This document shows positions 8,371-17,351 of a DNA stretch of 64,000 nucleotides, one piece after another. The position numbers and the translations under genes were made by a program. Source of the stretch: CAVRUH01 sp963822595 (lineage in GTDB: Bacteria; Chlamydiota; Chlamydiia; Chlamydiales; Waddliaceae); NCBI GenBank assembly GCA_963822595.1, contig CAWGIG010000004.1, positions 372,001-436,000 on the forward strand, in the 5' to 3' direction. How positions within the stretch are numbered: the stretch's first letter is position 1; the number at the start of each line of letters is the position of its first letter. The notes under the pieces were generated by a model, which searched no databases, was not told the DNA's origin, and was given only the letters and a program-made list of their open reading frames with translations.

Positions 8371-9349
8371 ATTTTATATGTTTCAGTTCGGCGCTGAGAG
8401 ATGCAACCTTATTTTCAAATTCAACCGCATTCATTGGAGATGATCCAAGAAGCATATTTTTTAAGACAGTAAGCTTTCCAAACACACCTTGTGCTGAGTT
8501 GGAAGTCATAATTACATGCATGTGCCAATGCGGCACAGTTTGACCAGCATCTCTTCCAGTCTTATGGAAAAGATGAATTTCTTGAAGGGGTCTTGTTTTA
8601 GAAAAATGCTTCACAAGGGCTTGTGCAAGTTCCGATGCTTCCACATATTCCTCGCTTTCTAAAGCACCAAAATCAATACGATGCTCTTTAGGAACGACTA
8701 AGAAGTGCAATCTTTCGCCTCCAAAACCTATGGGTGCATGATTGTATAAGATATTGATCCTTTTACCTTCCAATACAGACTGCCTATTAATCACTTCTGG
8801 CTTGCAAAATGGATCATTTCCCATAACTATCGTATTTACTTTTTCAGGGATATTTTGTAATTCAGCAAAAAACTTCTTGTAATCTTGAATTTGGTGAAAT
8901 TTTTGTGTTTCAGTAGGTGCAGATCCCCCAAAACAGATCTTCCATAGAACACAAAGCTGCTGCCAAATCCTACCAAAAACAGTATTTGGAGTGTAATACG
9001 GCACGACTTCCCAGTTAAAAGGAATCTCGCTCCCTGTTTGGATCTTTCCATAGATAAGGTATTGATCGGCTATATGATTTTCCTTCCAAATAGAAGCAAC
9101 CTTCTGAAGCATTGTAAATGAGTTGGAATGATCGTTTCCTGTCCAATCCGTGTAGACCTTGTCATCTGGAGTAGAAACCTGTAATGAATGATTTGCTAAT
9201 TGAACTGTTGGTAATTTGACAGAAACAGTGTTATATTGATCTATAACTGAGGGTAACAGAGAAACATTATCTGTATTAATACCATCATATTCTGCAGCAG
9301 ACCCTAAACTTAAGATTGACAAAATGACTCCACAAAAAAAATTTTTCAT
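8360..9349 (-). CDS. Secreted HIT-domain protein
   Basis: An N-terminal signal peptide (residues 1-19, SILSLGSAA) is followed by an uncharacterised region. A HIT domain then covers about 195-315: LHFLVVPKEHR, then the histidine triad VPHWHMHVI with His274, His276 and His278. HIT proteins hydrolyse or transfer nucleotides from dinucleoside or nucleoside phosphoramidate substrates. Export of a HIT domain is unusual, since most are cytosolic. It overlaps the downstream F-box gene by 11 bases. Confidence 0.8.
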   Translation of the reverse strand: MKNFFCGVILSILSLGSAAEYDGINTDNVSLLPSVIDQYNTVSVKLPTVQLANHSLQVSTPDDKVYTDWTGNDHSNSFTMLQKVASIWKENHIADQYLIYGKIQTGSEIPFNWEVVPYYTPNTVFGRIWQQLCVLWKICFGGSAPTETQKFHQIQDYKKFFAELQNIPEKVNTIVMGNDPFCKPEVINRQSVLEGKRINILYNHAPIGFGGERLHFLVVPKEHRIDFGALESEEYVEASELAQALVKHFSKTRPLQEIHLFHKTGRDAGQTVPHWHMHVIMTSNSAQGVFGKLTVLKNMLLGSSPMNAVEFENKVASLSAELKHIKYEY

Positions 9350-9533
9350 AATAATTAATTTATCTATTTTTAACTAACCTTGAATTATATAAAAAATTGT
9401 TATAAAACACAATAAATAATATTGTGAGGGACAGACCTGGAATTTTGGACATTTATAACACATTTGCAATAAACTATTTACTTTGGTAAAATCATTTTTT
9501 TGTAATTCTTGAATTTATTGTTAGGGAATATCG

Positions 9534-10280
9534 ATGGATGCTAATACACAAGAAGCTTATATTAATTTCAATAGAATTAATACAAATAAATGTCGTGTAG
9601 GAGGATTTCTTGGAGCGATTTTAGCAGTTATAGCTATCTTCTTTATTGTCCCTATATTTGAAAAAAATTTCTACACCCATTTACTTCTTCAATGCAGTTT
9701 TATTCTTTTGATTCTTTCATCGGTTTATGCAATCGAAGCTCAAAGATCAATTTTGATTATGGGCTTTTTTTTCCTCATTCCCTACATTTATTTTGATTCA
9801 TTAAGTTTTCAATATCATTCGCTGCCCTACATGATTATTGCGTATGGGTTTTCTTTGGCTTTTACGTTGCTTGCTATTATTGTTTTGATGAGAAAAATCT
9901 TACGTGCTGGCCTTGTAAATGCCGAGCTTATTTTCGGAGCATTGATGGTGTATTTACTATCGGGAATACTATGGGCTAAGTTTTATTTCATCGAGAATAT
10001 GCTGAATCCTGGTAGTTTCCATGGGGCAGGCATATTGAATTTTGATAGCACTACCCTTCTGAATGCTTATGAACAGCAATTTAATTTTCTATATTACAGT
10101 TTTGCCACTTTGGCGACCTTGGGAATGGGTGACATTACACCTCTGAGCCATCTGGCAAAATCCCTTACGGCGGTGGAAGCAATGTTTGGTCAGCTATTTG
10201 TCGCAATCATCATAGCCAAGTTGGTTAGTGTATGGTGGCATGTTCCTGGCACTCTCGATAATTTGAAAATGGAAAAATAA
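9534..10280 (+). CDS. K+ channel-like membrane protein
   Basis: Several membrane segments occupy residues 20-145. A pore region follows: YYSFATLATLGMGDITP, with the selectivity filter TLGMGD at 195-200, matching the TVGYGD pattern of potassium channels with Met in place of Tyr. A last membrane helix covers about 205-235. The layout fits the ion-channel 2 family with extra N-terminal helices. The ATG at 9534 is the start that gives the full first helix. No gating domain is visible. Confidence 0.8.
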   Translation: MDANTQEAYINFNRINTNKCRVGGFLGAILAVIAIFFIVPIFEKNFYTHLLLQCSFILLILSSVYAIEAQRSILIMGFFFLIPYIYFDSLSFQYHSLPYMIIAYGFSLAFTLLAIIVLMRKILRAGLVNAELIFGALMVYLLSGILWAKFYFIENMLNPGSFHGAGILNFDSTTLLNAYEQQFNFLYYSFATLATLGMGDITPLSHLAKSLTAVEAMFGQLFVAIIIAKLVSVWWHVPGTLDNLKMEK

Positions 10281-10415
10281 AAGAACCATGCATAACCTAA
10301 TGCGTGGCTTGACACTCAATGCAAAATAGTCTCCAATACTTTCAACAGGCGGAAATTTAGGTTCAATTGGCTATTTGTCCCTTCTGCGCCGACCCCTTAC
10401 ACTCTTTCCAAGTAG

Positions 10416-11582
10416 TTATGGTTCATACTTTGGCAACGGTATCATATTCGATACGATTTTCACCTCTTGCATAATCTTATTTGAACGTTCTTCTGCAACT
10501 TCTTTTGAGATCTCTTCTGAGACGAGAAAAGATTCGCTGACCCATACTCCCAGCTTTTGATTGGCTTCAACAAATGAATGTAATAATTCATTATAACGAT
10601 TAAATGCGCGACTATAATTACCGTCTGCTTGTTTTAGCTCTCCGGCTAAAATATAAGCGCCAACCAGCGCTAGATTATTTCCTTGACCAGAGAGTGGAGA
10701 GGCACAGTAACCTGCATCCCCTAACAAAGCAACTCGCCCTTTAGTCCACGATTTCATTTTCACTTGTGTGACGGAATCTAAATAAAAATCAGCACTATCT
10801 GACATTAACTCAAGGATTTTTGATGCTTCCCATCCAAAATCTTGGAAAGTGTCGCGTAGGAATTTCTGCTGCTCTTTTTCATCGCGAATGTTATTCAAGA
10901 CATTCTGCGCACGGAACATGAAAGCCGCTTCTGCCATCTTAGGATTATTGTCGCTAGTGATAGATATCAGTTTTTGATTGGCTTCGCACTGAACCTCGGT
11001 ATGACTCAAATTGAGATAATTCGGAATGCTAAAAACGCTAAAGTATGCACCAAGATTAATTAATTTATATTCGTCTTTATCAAAAACCATACGTCGTGTG
11101 CTCGAATGCATGCCATCTGCACCTATGACCAAGTCATAACGTTCGATTCTGCCATCTTTAAATTGAACTTCTACATCATTATCACTCTGTTTAATACTAT
11201 CGATCAATTGATTAAAATGACAGGGAACACCTTCAAGGTTGTCTATCAGGATTTCGATTAAATCACCGCGGAGAATTTCAACTTCTTCATCTTGCCTAAA
11301 GCCAAAGGTTCCACCTTTTTCTTCATGCAGGATATTGCCTTCGGCGTCGACATATTGTCCGAACTCCACATGGGTGGACATATTGCATATTTTCTCATAA
11401 ATACCCATTCTTTTAACGAGGTCGATTGCAACACCCCGAACATCCAGTCCCTGGCCCCCTTTTCGTATGCTCGCAGATTTTTCAATGAGGATAGGAGAAA
11501 AGCCAAATCTTCTTAACCAATAACAAACTGCCGGTCCAGCAATACCAGCTCCAATCACGAGAATTTTATTTATAGAAGACAT
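10416..11582 (-). CDS. FAD-dependent aromatic monooxygenase (TetX/salicylate hydroxylase type)
   Basis: The N-terminal dinucleotide fold is ILVIGAGIAGPAV (residues 8-20). The middle motif is VIGADGMHSSTRR. The second FAD motif is GRVALLGDAGYCASPLSGQG. All three are diagnostic of group A flavin monooxygenases, and the 388-residue length is normal. These enzymes use NAD(P)H and O2 to hydroxylate small aromatic or polyketide-like molecules. No partner genes indicate the substrate; tetracycline inactivation should not be inferred from this alone. Confidence 0.87.
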   Translation of the reverse strand: MSSINKILVIGAGIAGPAVCYWLRRFGFSPILIEKSASIRKGGQGLDVRGVAIDLVKRMGIYEKICNMSTHVEFGQYVDAEGNILHEEKGGTFGFRQDEEVEILRGDLIEILIDNLEGVPCHFNQLIDSIKQSDNDVEVQFKDGRIERYDLVIGADGMHSSTRRMVFDKDEYKLINLGAYFSVFSIPNYLNLSHTEVQCEANQKLISITSDNNPKMAEAAFMFRAQNVLNNIRDEKEQQKFLRDTFQDFGWEASKILELMSDSADFYLDSVTQVKMKSWTKGRVALLGDAGYCASPLSGQGNNLALVGAYILAGELKQADGNYSRAFNRYNELLHSFVEANQKLGVWVSESFLVSEEISKEVAEERSNKIMQEVKIVSNMIPLPKYEP

Positions 11583-11977
11583 TGTTAAGGCTCCATTGAG
11601 TCAAAAGGTTGGGGTGTTGCTATTTTTCTTAAAGGCATCATTATCTTGCGAGATTCTTGGGAAATTTTAGCAAAAATTTTGAATTGAACGCAACGCGAAA
11701 GCTCTTTAAAAGAAATAGGATCAGGCCTCACAGTTTCACTATTTGAACTGTGATACAGTGATGCCTGACCCGGTCCGCGACCATAAAATCCTGTCAACTC
11801 TTCAAAGCTGGCCACTCAATCCTAAGAAGATATGGGCTGCTTTGCTCCGTACTATTATTAAACTATTTTAAAGTTAATACTTTTCTTGATAAAATTAAAA
11901 TACGGGCTTATATACCCTAAAATCCTTGATCTTGAATCTGTGAGAGGATAAATATACAAAACATTGGGACATGCAAA
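11583..11977. other. Intergenic region with a REP-like relic
   Basis: No convincing gene. It contains a degenerate copy of the dispersed palindrome (11719-11772) with an internal CACAGTT/AACTGTG hairpin, and ends in AT-rich sequence before the alpha/beta hydrolase gene. Confidence 0.5.
11719..11772. repeat. REP-like palindrome, CACTGTGAT subfamily
   Basis: The outer arms TCAGGCCT and ATGCCTGA are inverted. Between them lie CACAGTT and AACTGTG. The same AACTGTGATACTGTGAT module recurs at 18225-18248 and 48911-48936. Confidence 0.6.
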
Positions 11978-12955
11978 ATGATGAAACAGAAAGTAAGACT
12001 TCTTTTAGTAGCCTGCACGATAACTTTTTTGTATAACTTTGACTGTGAGGCGGAACAAAATTCCTCTGTGGATAAGAAGCCATTTGGCGATAATGCTTTA
12101 ATCGACATCGGTGGCGGGCGCAAGATGTATTTAGAGTGCCAAGGCACAGGATCTCCTACAGTGGTGCTCATATCAGGGCGCTCCGACCGTTCCGATATCT
12201 GGCAAACTGTGACAAATACGGCGAAACCGGGCCCGGGCGTGTTCTCTGCAGTCGCCAGGTTCACCAAAGCCTGCGCCTACGATCGCCCTGGCACTGTTAA
12301 AATAACGGGCCACACAATTGAAGCGGGCCGTTCTACTTCGGTTCCACAGCCAGTCACACCCAAGAATGCTGTTGAGGATCTTCACGCTCTCTTGACAGCA
12401 GCCCAGATCCCGGGTCCTTTTGTACTGGTCGGTCACTCCTATGGTGGTTTGATTGCTCGGCTATTCGCCGAAACCTATCCCTCCGAAGTTGTAGGTCTAG
12501 TCCTTATAGATACCCTCACGGAATTTCTGTATGACTCGTTGAATCAAACGCAGCAAGAGTTATGGGTCCGCCTCAATAGCAACTATTCTCCCGATCTTGA
12601 TCATTACACAATCCAAGAGAGAACAGACTTAGTGTCGAGCTTTAAACAAGTTCGCACCGCAACAGCCTTGCGTCCGATGCCGGCAATCGTACTCACCTCT
12701 GACCAGCCTTACGACTTTAAAAATCTGATCGCTGAAGGCATCTTACCATCGGATACTCCAATTGACTTCGGACCCATTGTCTTTCAGGCCCATCTGATCG
12801 GCCAGGAGCGTTTGACTCGCCTTCTGAACGCCAAACAAATTAAGAATACGCACGCCGGCCACTATATACAGACTGAACAGCCGCAACTCGTGATTGACTC
12901 GATAGAGGAAGTTATCGACATGGTTCGTGAGGAAAGGGGAAAGTGTAAGGCTTGA
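11978..12955 (+). CDS. Secreted alpha/beta hydrolase
   Basis: A likely signal peptide covers residues 1-25. The nucleophile elbow is VGHSYGG with Ser154, followed by LARLFAETYP-like helix sequence and VLIDTL. THAGHYIQTEQP near the end supplies the catalytic histidine. The fold is clear but the substrate is not. Base composition is visibly richer in G+C than the neighbouring genes (many CGC, GCC and CCG codons), which suggests recent transfer. An inverted repeat follows 5 bases after the stop codon. Confidence 0.85.
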   Translation: MMKQKVRLLLVACTITFLYNFDCEAEQNSSVDKKPFGDNALIDIGGGRKMYLECQGTGSPTVVLISGRSDRSDIWQTVTNTAKPGPGVFSAVARFTKACAYDRPGTVKITGHTIEAGRSTSVPQPVTPKNAVEDLHALLTAAQIPGPFVLVGHSYGGLIARLFAETYPSEVVGLVLIDTLTEFLYDSLNQTQQELWVRLNSNYSPDLDHYTIQERTDLVSSFKQVRTATALRPMPAIVLTSDQPYDFKNLIAEGILPSDTPIDFGPIVFQAHLIGQERLTRLLNAKQIKNTHAGHYIQTEQPQLVIDSIEEVIDMVREERGKCKA

Positions 12956-12960
12956 CATCA

Positions 12961-12999
12961 TGACATTCTTTTAGTAATTCTGTCTTAAAAAGAATGTCA
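12961..12999. repeat. Inverted repeat downstream of the hydrolase
   Basis: Perfect 12-base arms TGACATTCTTTT (12961-12972) and AAAAGAATGTCA (12988-12999) enclose a 15-base loop. It could serve as a terminator between the convergent genes. A related but looser copy lies at 54139-54200. Confidence 0.65.
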
Positions 13000-13024
13000 C
13001 AATGTCACGTTTGAACCATTACTT

Positions 13025-13432
13025 TTAGGCAGGCTCAACTTCAAATTCAATATTGCTGATCAACTGATCTGCAAGTGTGCAAACAGCCATGATCACGCAA
13101 CTACTTTTCTCGCCATTTTTTGTACGTGAGAGAAGGACCTCTACGGTCCACGTGCGATCATCTATTTTCTCTATATTCGAAGACCCTCCATTTACCGAGG
13201 TCCCAGCCGGAGCTACAATATCTCTAAACAGAGATATAACTTTTTCAGGTGTCTCACCTTCAAATGCATTTAAGCTGCCATTGATATAGCCAACAGCAGT
13301 CATTTTCACACCTCGTGAAAGAACACCTTGTAAATCCTTGGTTTGATGGGGCGTTCTGAATGCTTGACACATTACTTGAAGTGCGTGTGGTGCTTTCATT
13401 TCCTCCGTACCGATAATCCCTGGCATATTCAT
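13025..13432 (-). CDS. NTF2/SnoaL-like small protein
   Basis: The 135-residue length and the pattern PEKVISLFRDIVAP, then WTVEVLLSRTKNGEKSSCVIMAVCTL fit the NTF2-like fold (cone-shaped alpha+beta), used by many small enzymes and binding proteins. This is a fold-level guess without a signature motif. No signal peptide. It is convergent with the alpha/beta hydrolase gene. Function unknown. Confidence 0.45.
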   Translation of the reverse strand: MNMPGIIGTEEMKAPHALQVMCQAFRTPHQTKDLQGVLSRGVKMTAVGYINGSLNAFEGETPEKVISLFRDIVAPAGTSVNGGSSNIEKIDDRTWTVEVLLSRTKNGEKSSCVIMAVCTLADQLISNIEFEVEPA

Positions 13433-13549
13433 CTTCTAACTCCTTGTTTGTTATTTGATAATATCCAATTTTAACAATTTTATCATAAAAAAAAGGGGCC
13501 AGCCCTGCGATTTTTATTTAGCCTTTAACAATATTTATTTTTCTCGTGA

Positions 13550-13757
13550 CAAAGAATTGCAGGATCCCAGGCCGGGCTCCTTTCAAATTTGCCATCTAGA
13601 CTATTTTATGTAATAATTTTTTAATCCTTTCTTTATCCTCATTCTCTTGATCACCCTTGTAATAGATCTGGACAAACTCTATTCTGTCTTCACCTGAAAA
13701 TAAGCATATGTAACGCGAATCCCCGAATGAACGCCTTTTCCCTTTAAGGATTTGCAA
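13550..13757. repeat. Direct repeat copy A flanking the arginine island
   Basis: It runs from AAAGAATTGCAGGATC to GATTTGCAA and matches 18009-18216 in the same orientation over about 208 bases with scattered mismatches. The two copies enclose argG, argH and the LysE gene. Confidence 0.8.
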
Positions 13758-13805
13758 GCGAACTTTTTTACTTTATAAATTTTGGGAGTTGTAATTCCAA
13801 GATTT
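13596..13805 (-). pseudogene. Relic of a RelE/ParE-like toxin (copy A)
   Basis: Reading the minus strand across one frameshift gives KVKKFACKSLKGKGVHSGIR, then VTYAYF, then EDRIEFVQIYYKGDQENED and a stop at 13598. The string GIRVTYAYF followed by IEFIEIYYKGDxENEDxERI is typical of small RelE/ParE-family toxins of type II systems. The frame breaks near 13700 (one base fewer than copy B at that point) and no start codon or antitoxin is visible. Non-functional remnant. Confidence 0.6.
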
Positions 13806-14071
13806 TCAATTGCAAATATGCCTGACCCGGTCCAAACATCTAAAAACTTTTCGACAATTAATTTAATTCATCGCCTTCTAATTGTGTTGAAAGGGGAAAT
13901 AGTTCTTTACAACCCCTAGTTGCTCACCGAGAGGCATCTTTTGCCGGATCGTGAGCCTCTAAGACTTCTTTAGCTTTTACGCCCGTGATAACAATAATTA
14001 TTTTTGCGAGGGCTCATACGTTCTCAATACGACCCCCTACAAGAGTATCAAAGCGAAAAAAGCAAAAAAAT

Positions 14072-14089
14072 ATTGAACTTTAGTTCGAT
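14072..14089. promoter_or_regulatory. ARG-box-like palindrome overlapping the argG promoter
   Basis: ATTGAACTTTAGTTCGAT is an 18-base imperfect palindrome close to the ARG box consensus (TGAAT, four W, ATTCA) bound by ArgR. It overlaps the -35 element and spacer, a position suited to repression. The match is by eye. Confidence 0.45.
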
Positions 14090-14101
14090 TTTTGGTATAA
14101 T
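14073..14101 (+). promoter_or_regulatory. Sigma-70-type promoter of the arg leader
   Basis: TTGAAC at 14073-14078, a 17-base spacer and TATAAT at 14096-14101 make a near-consensus promoter. Predicted transcription start is near 14108, about 36 bases before the leader ORF. Confidence 0.65.
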
Positions 14102-14143
14102 AAAACTCGTATTTTAAAATCGCATTAACAATAGGTTGCGAAT

Positions 14144-14263
14144 ATGGATGTTCAAACCACTTTAAGCTCTAGAATGGAGCCTGAGAACTCACAATCGATG
14201 TGTTCTCTTAGCTTTTCTTTAATCAATTTGTCTTTCAGACGCTCATTCCGCCGTCGGCGTTAA
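14144..14263 (+). CDS. Putative arginine leader peptide (39 codons)
   Basis: An ATG-started ORF between the promoter and argG encodes 39 residues. The last eight are R-R-S-F-R-R-R-R followed by TAA, written AGA CGC TCA TTC CGC CGT CGG CGT; a seventh Arg is codon 10. The stop codon sits inside the palindrome GGCGTTAACGCC, followed by a T-rich run at about 14274-14290. This is the design of amino-acid leader peptides controlling their own biosynthetic operon (as in trp or his attenuation): ribosome stalling at Arg codons would favour read-through. The ribosome site is weak (AGG about 9 bases upstream). Function is inferred. Confidence 0.6.
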   Translation: MDVQTTLSSRMEPENSQSMCSLSFSLINLSFRRSFRRRR

Positions 14264-14292
14264 CGCCACCCCATTTTTTTATTTTTTTTAAA
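14249..14292 (+). terminator. Candidate attenuator hairpins and T-run before argG
   Basis: CGCC (14249-14252) can pair with GGCG (14256-14259), or that same GGCG can pair with CGCC (14264-14267), so two short stems are mutually exclusive. A T-rich tract follows at 14274-14290. A separate bulged hairpin lies upstream at 14183-14207 (GAGAA and CACA arms). The stems are only 4 pairs, so strength is uncertain. Confidence 0.4.
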
Positions 14293-14457
14293 CAATAACT
14301 AACTACCAAGCTTTACTCAACGTTTCCTTTGTAAAACGCAAATGTATTTCCTTGGGGTTAATTAGAATGAATTTTTTTGACGCGATGGATTATTACATCT
14401 TTGCGTCCTAAACCTTATAAATTAAATAATTTTTAACAAATACATTAAGGAGATTAT

Positions 14458-15684
14458 ATGAAGAAAGTAATTTTAGCCTATAGCGGTGGTCTTGACACTT
14501 CCGTCATTTTAAAATGGCTAATCGAAAAGGAATTTGATGTTGTCTGCTTTTTGGCAGATATCGGGCAAAAAGAGGATATGGAATTTCTCAAGCAAAAAGC
14601 TCTCAAATTAGGGGCTAGCAAAGTTTACATTGAGGATCTTAAACAGGAATTCGTTGAAAAATATGTTTTCCAGGCCCTCAAAGCAAATGCGATCTATGAA
14701 GGAAGGTACCTCTTAGGAACTTCACTTGCCCGACCATTGATTGCCAAAAAGCAGATTGAAATTGCACTCTTTGAAAATACCTCATATGTTGCACACGGAG
14801 CAACGGGTAAAGGAAATGATCAGGTGCGTTTTGAAATGACATACCTAACATTGATGCCCGGAGTTACGATCATCAGCCCTTGGAAAGATCAAGAATTTCT
14901 TGCACAATTCAAAGGAAGAACAGACATGATCGAATATGCTCACAAGCATGGAATTCCCATTACTTCAACGTTGCAAAAACCATATAGTATGGATGAAAAT
15001 ATTTTGCATACCAGCTATGAAGGTGGAATTTTGGAAAATCCATTCCAAGAGGCAGCAGAAGATATGTTTCAACACACGGTATCACCAAAAGATGCACCCG
15101 ATGAAGAGTCTCAAATTATGATTGAGTTTTCCCATGGTATACCCATTGCGGTAACAAATTCCTCAAATGGAACTATGGTGAATGGGTCAGCAGTAGAGCT
15201 TTTGAACTTCCTTAATGACCTTGGGAGCAAGCATGGGATTGGTCGAATCGATATTGTAGAAAATCGATTTGTGGGAATGAAATCCAGGGGAGTTTATGAA
15301 ACTCCAGGGGGTAAGATCTTATGGGAGGCCCACCATGATCTTGAAGCTCTGGTGTTGGATAGAGAGGTCTTTCATCTTAAAACGATGTGGATGCCAAAAA
15401 TTGCACAACTCATTTACAACGGATTTTGGTTTAGTCCTGAAATGGATTTCTTAATGGCAGCTATAGAAAAAAGTCAAGAACATGTAGAAGGAAAAGTTCA
15501 TTTAAAACTTTATAAAGGAAATGTGATCATCACCAAACGTGAATCGATTAAATCCCTCTACAATCAGGACATCGCGAGTATGGATAGTTTGGGAAACTAT
15601 GACCAAATCGATGCAAAAGGGTTCATTAAGCTCAATGCTCTCAGACTAAAAACTTATAAAAAGTTTAAAGGAGCTCTATCATGA
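14458..15684 (+). CDS. argG: Argininosuccinate synthase
   Basis: It joins citrulline and aspartate with ATP to give argininosuccinate, the penultimate step of arginine synthesis. AYSGGLDTSV at residues 7-16 is the PP-loop ATP site, GATGKGNDQVRFE is the citrulline/aspartate region, and YSMDENILHTSYEGG is a conserved family block. The 408-residue length is normal. AGGAG lies 7 bases before the ATG. It overlaps argH by 4 bases (ATGA), a translational coupling. Regulation by the upstream leader and ARG-box-like site is inferred. Arginine synthesis genes are absent from the well-known pathogenic Chlamydia, so this is accessory metabolism. Confidence 0.97.
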   Translation: MKKVILAYSGGLDTSVILKWLIEKEFDVVCFLADIGQKEDMEFLKQKALKLGASKVYIEDLKQEFVEKYVFQALKANAIYEGRYLLGTSLARPLIAKKQIEIALFENTSYVAHGATGKGNDQVRFEMTYLTLMPGVTIISPWKDQEFLAQFKGRTDMIEYAHKHGIPITSTLQKPYSMDENILHTSYEGGILENPFQEAAEDMFQHTVSPKDAPDEESQIMIEFSHGIPIAVTNSSNGTMVNGSAVELLNFLNDLGSKHGIGRIDIVENRFVGMKSRGVYETPGGKILWEAHHDLEALVLDREVFHLKTMWMPKIAQLIYNGFWFSPEMDFLMAAIEKSQEHVEGKVHLKLYKGNVIITKRESIKSLYNQDIASMDSLGNYDQIDAKGFIKLNALRLKTYKKFKGALS

Positions 15685-17024
15685 AATTATGGGAAAAAGG
15701 CTATAAGTTGGATCAGTTAGTTGAAATTTTTATGACGGGGGATGATCCATTGTTGGATCATGCCCTTATTCCATACGATTGTGTGGGTAGCATGGCACAT
15801 GCAAAGATGCTTCACAAGATTGGCATAATAACTTTTGAGGAATGTAATCAATTAGTACAAGGATTGAGTCATATAATTCAATTGACTAATGAGGGAAAAT
15901 TTGTCATTCAGCCAGAGGATGAGGATGTCCACACTGCTATTGAAAATGCCTTGGTAGCAAAGTTGGGTGACATTGGCAAGAAACTTCATACGGCTCGTTC
16001 ACGAAATGACCAAATTTTGCTGGATATGCGCCTATACATGAAAAATCAAATTCGCGAGATAGCTCAAGAGGTCTTAAACACTTGTGATGTTCTCTGTAAA
16101 TTTGCCGATTCCCATGAGGCTGTACCTATACCTGGAAGAACCCATTTTCAAAGAGCTATGCCTTCTTCTGTAGGACTTTGGGCTGGGGCCTTTGCTGAAT
16201 CCCTTCTCGATGACATTCAATTGCTAGAAGGGGCTTATAAGCTGATTGATCAATGTCCCTTGGGATCTGCGGCTAGCTATGGGGTTTCGATACCAATTGA
16301 TCGACAGTATTGTGCTGAACTCTTGGGATTTCAGACTGTTCAAAATAATGTCCTCTATGCGAATAATAGTCGTGGAAAATTTGAGGCGGCATTGCTTCAT
16401 GTTTTGGTTCAAATCATGAATGATCTAAGCAAAGTGGCGACTGATATCATTATATTCAGTGCTCCTGAATTTGGTTATTTTGTATTGCCTGAAAAATTCT
16501 GTCCAGGTAGCAGCCTAATGCCTCAAAAGCGAAATCCTTGCCCTCTTGAGCTGATTCGTGCTAAGTCAGCAACACTTCAAGGTCAGTTGTTTCAAACACT
16601 TGAAATCGTTAGGGCACTCCCGTCCGGATACAATAGAGATTTTCAAGAAACTAAGCGCCCAATCATGCACGGTTTAGAAACAACATGCCTTTCCCTGAAG
16701 GTTTTCACTCAGATTTTTTCAGAACTGCAAGTTGACAGGAAAACTTGCATTGCAGCTTTTACGCCTGAGTTATTCGCTACAGATCAAGTCCTTAAGTTGA
16801 CTAGTGCGGGCGTTCCCTTTAGAGAGGCATACAAACAGGTCGCGAAAGACCCAAATAGCGTATCTGAAACAGATCCAGTTGCAAACATCTTATCAAAAAA
16901 ACATCAAGGTGCGACTGGGAATCTTGGAATATCGATCAGTTATTCAAAACTAATAGCCTTTCAAAAATGGGTTAATATTGAAACAACAAAATGGAAGGAT
17001 CTGGTGAAATTAATACGATCATGA
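15681..17024 (+). CDS. argH: Argininosuccinate lyase
   Basis: It splits argininosuccinate into arginine and fumarate. The fumarase/lyase superfamily signature GSSLMPQKRNPCPLE is present near residue 277. HTARSRNDQILLDMRLYM near residue 104 and TDQVLKLTSAGVPFREAY near the C-terminus are family blocks. The length of 447 is normal. It is coupled to argG through a 4-base overlap. With no argA-F in view, the pair would use imported or host-derived citrulline. Confidence 0.97.
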   Translation: MKLWEKGYKLDQLVEIFMTGDDPLLDHALIPYDCVGSMAHAKMLHKIGIITFEECNQLVQGLSHIIQLTNEGKFVIQPEDEDVHTAIENALVAKLGDIGKKLHTARSRNDQILLDMRLYMKNQIREIAQEVLNTCDVLCKFADSHEAVPIPGRTHFQRAMPSSVGLWAGAFAESLLDDIQLLEGAYKLIDQCPLGSAASYGVSIPIDRQYCAELLGFQTVQNNVLYANNSRGKFEAALLHVLVQIMNDLSKVATDIIIFSAPEFGYFVLPEKFCPGSSLMPQKRNPCPLELIRAKSATLQGQLFQTLEIVRALPSGYNRDFQETKRPIMHGLETTCLSLKVFTQIFSELQVDRKTCIAAFTPELFATDQVLKLTSAGVPFREAYKQVAKDPNSVSETDPVANILSKKHQGATGNLGISISYSKLIAFQKWVNIETTKWKDLVKLIRS

Positions 17025-17033
17025 TTATAAAGT

Positions 17034-17053
17034 AGAGGTAGCCGGCTGCCTCT
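17034..17053 (+). terminator. Hairpin after argH
   Basis: GAGGTAG (17035-17041) pairs with CTGCCTC (17046-17052) with one G-U and a CCGG loop. The following bases are pyrimidine-rich (CTCCCCTTCTCC) but lack a clean T-run, so termination is probable only. Confidence 0.4.
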
Positions 17054-17351
17054 CCCCTTCTCCTGTATTGAAAAGAATTGCATGTTAGGTCTGTCCTCCC
17101 TTAATTTATGGCGTGCTGAATCACAGTGCGTTGAATTTTTTGTAAAATTTAGATTCAACAGCCCAATAGAGAAAAGATAGTTGCAAAATCCAATCAAATC
17201 GTCTATGCTTATGATCAGAAAATCATTTGCTGGTTGTGGAATAATAAAGATTCGGCAGAGACTTGTTGGAGAAAATCCAATGCCCGCCCCTAGAAAAAGG
17301 AATTCTCAATATAGCGTCTCCTGAAGCGCGCTTAATGACGGTGAGTTGCAC

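Larger units (their letters stand above)
13433..14072. other. Decayed intergenic region upstream of the arginine genes
   Basis: The region holds a toxin relic (13596-13805), one arm of a direct repeat (13550-13757), a REP fragment (13818-13833, ATGCCTGACCCGGTCC) and no intact gene that I can support. Confidence 0.6.

Noticed and set aside
10416..11582. Tetracycline-inactivating TetX
   Set aside because: The flavin motifs are shared by all group A monooxygenases; nothing here singles out tetracycline.
11585..11815. A 76-codon minus-strand ORF
   Set aside because: It runs through the REP relic at 11719-11772 and has no ribosome site or recognisable motif.
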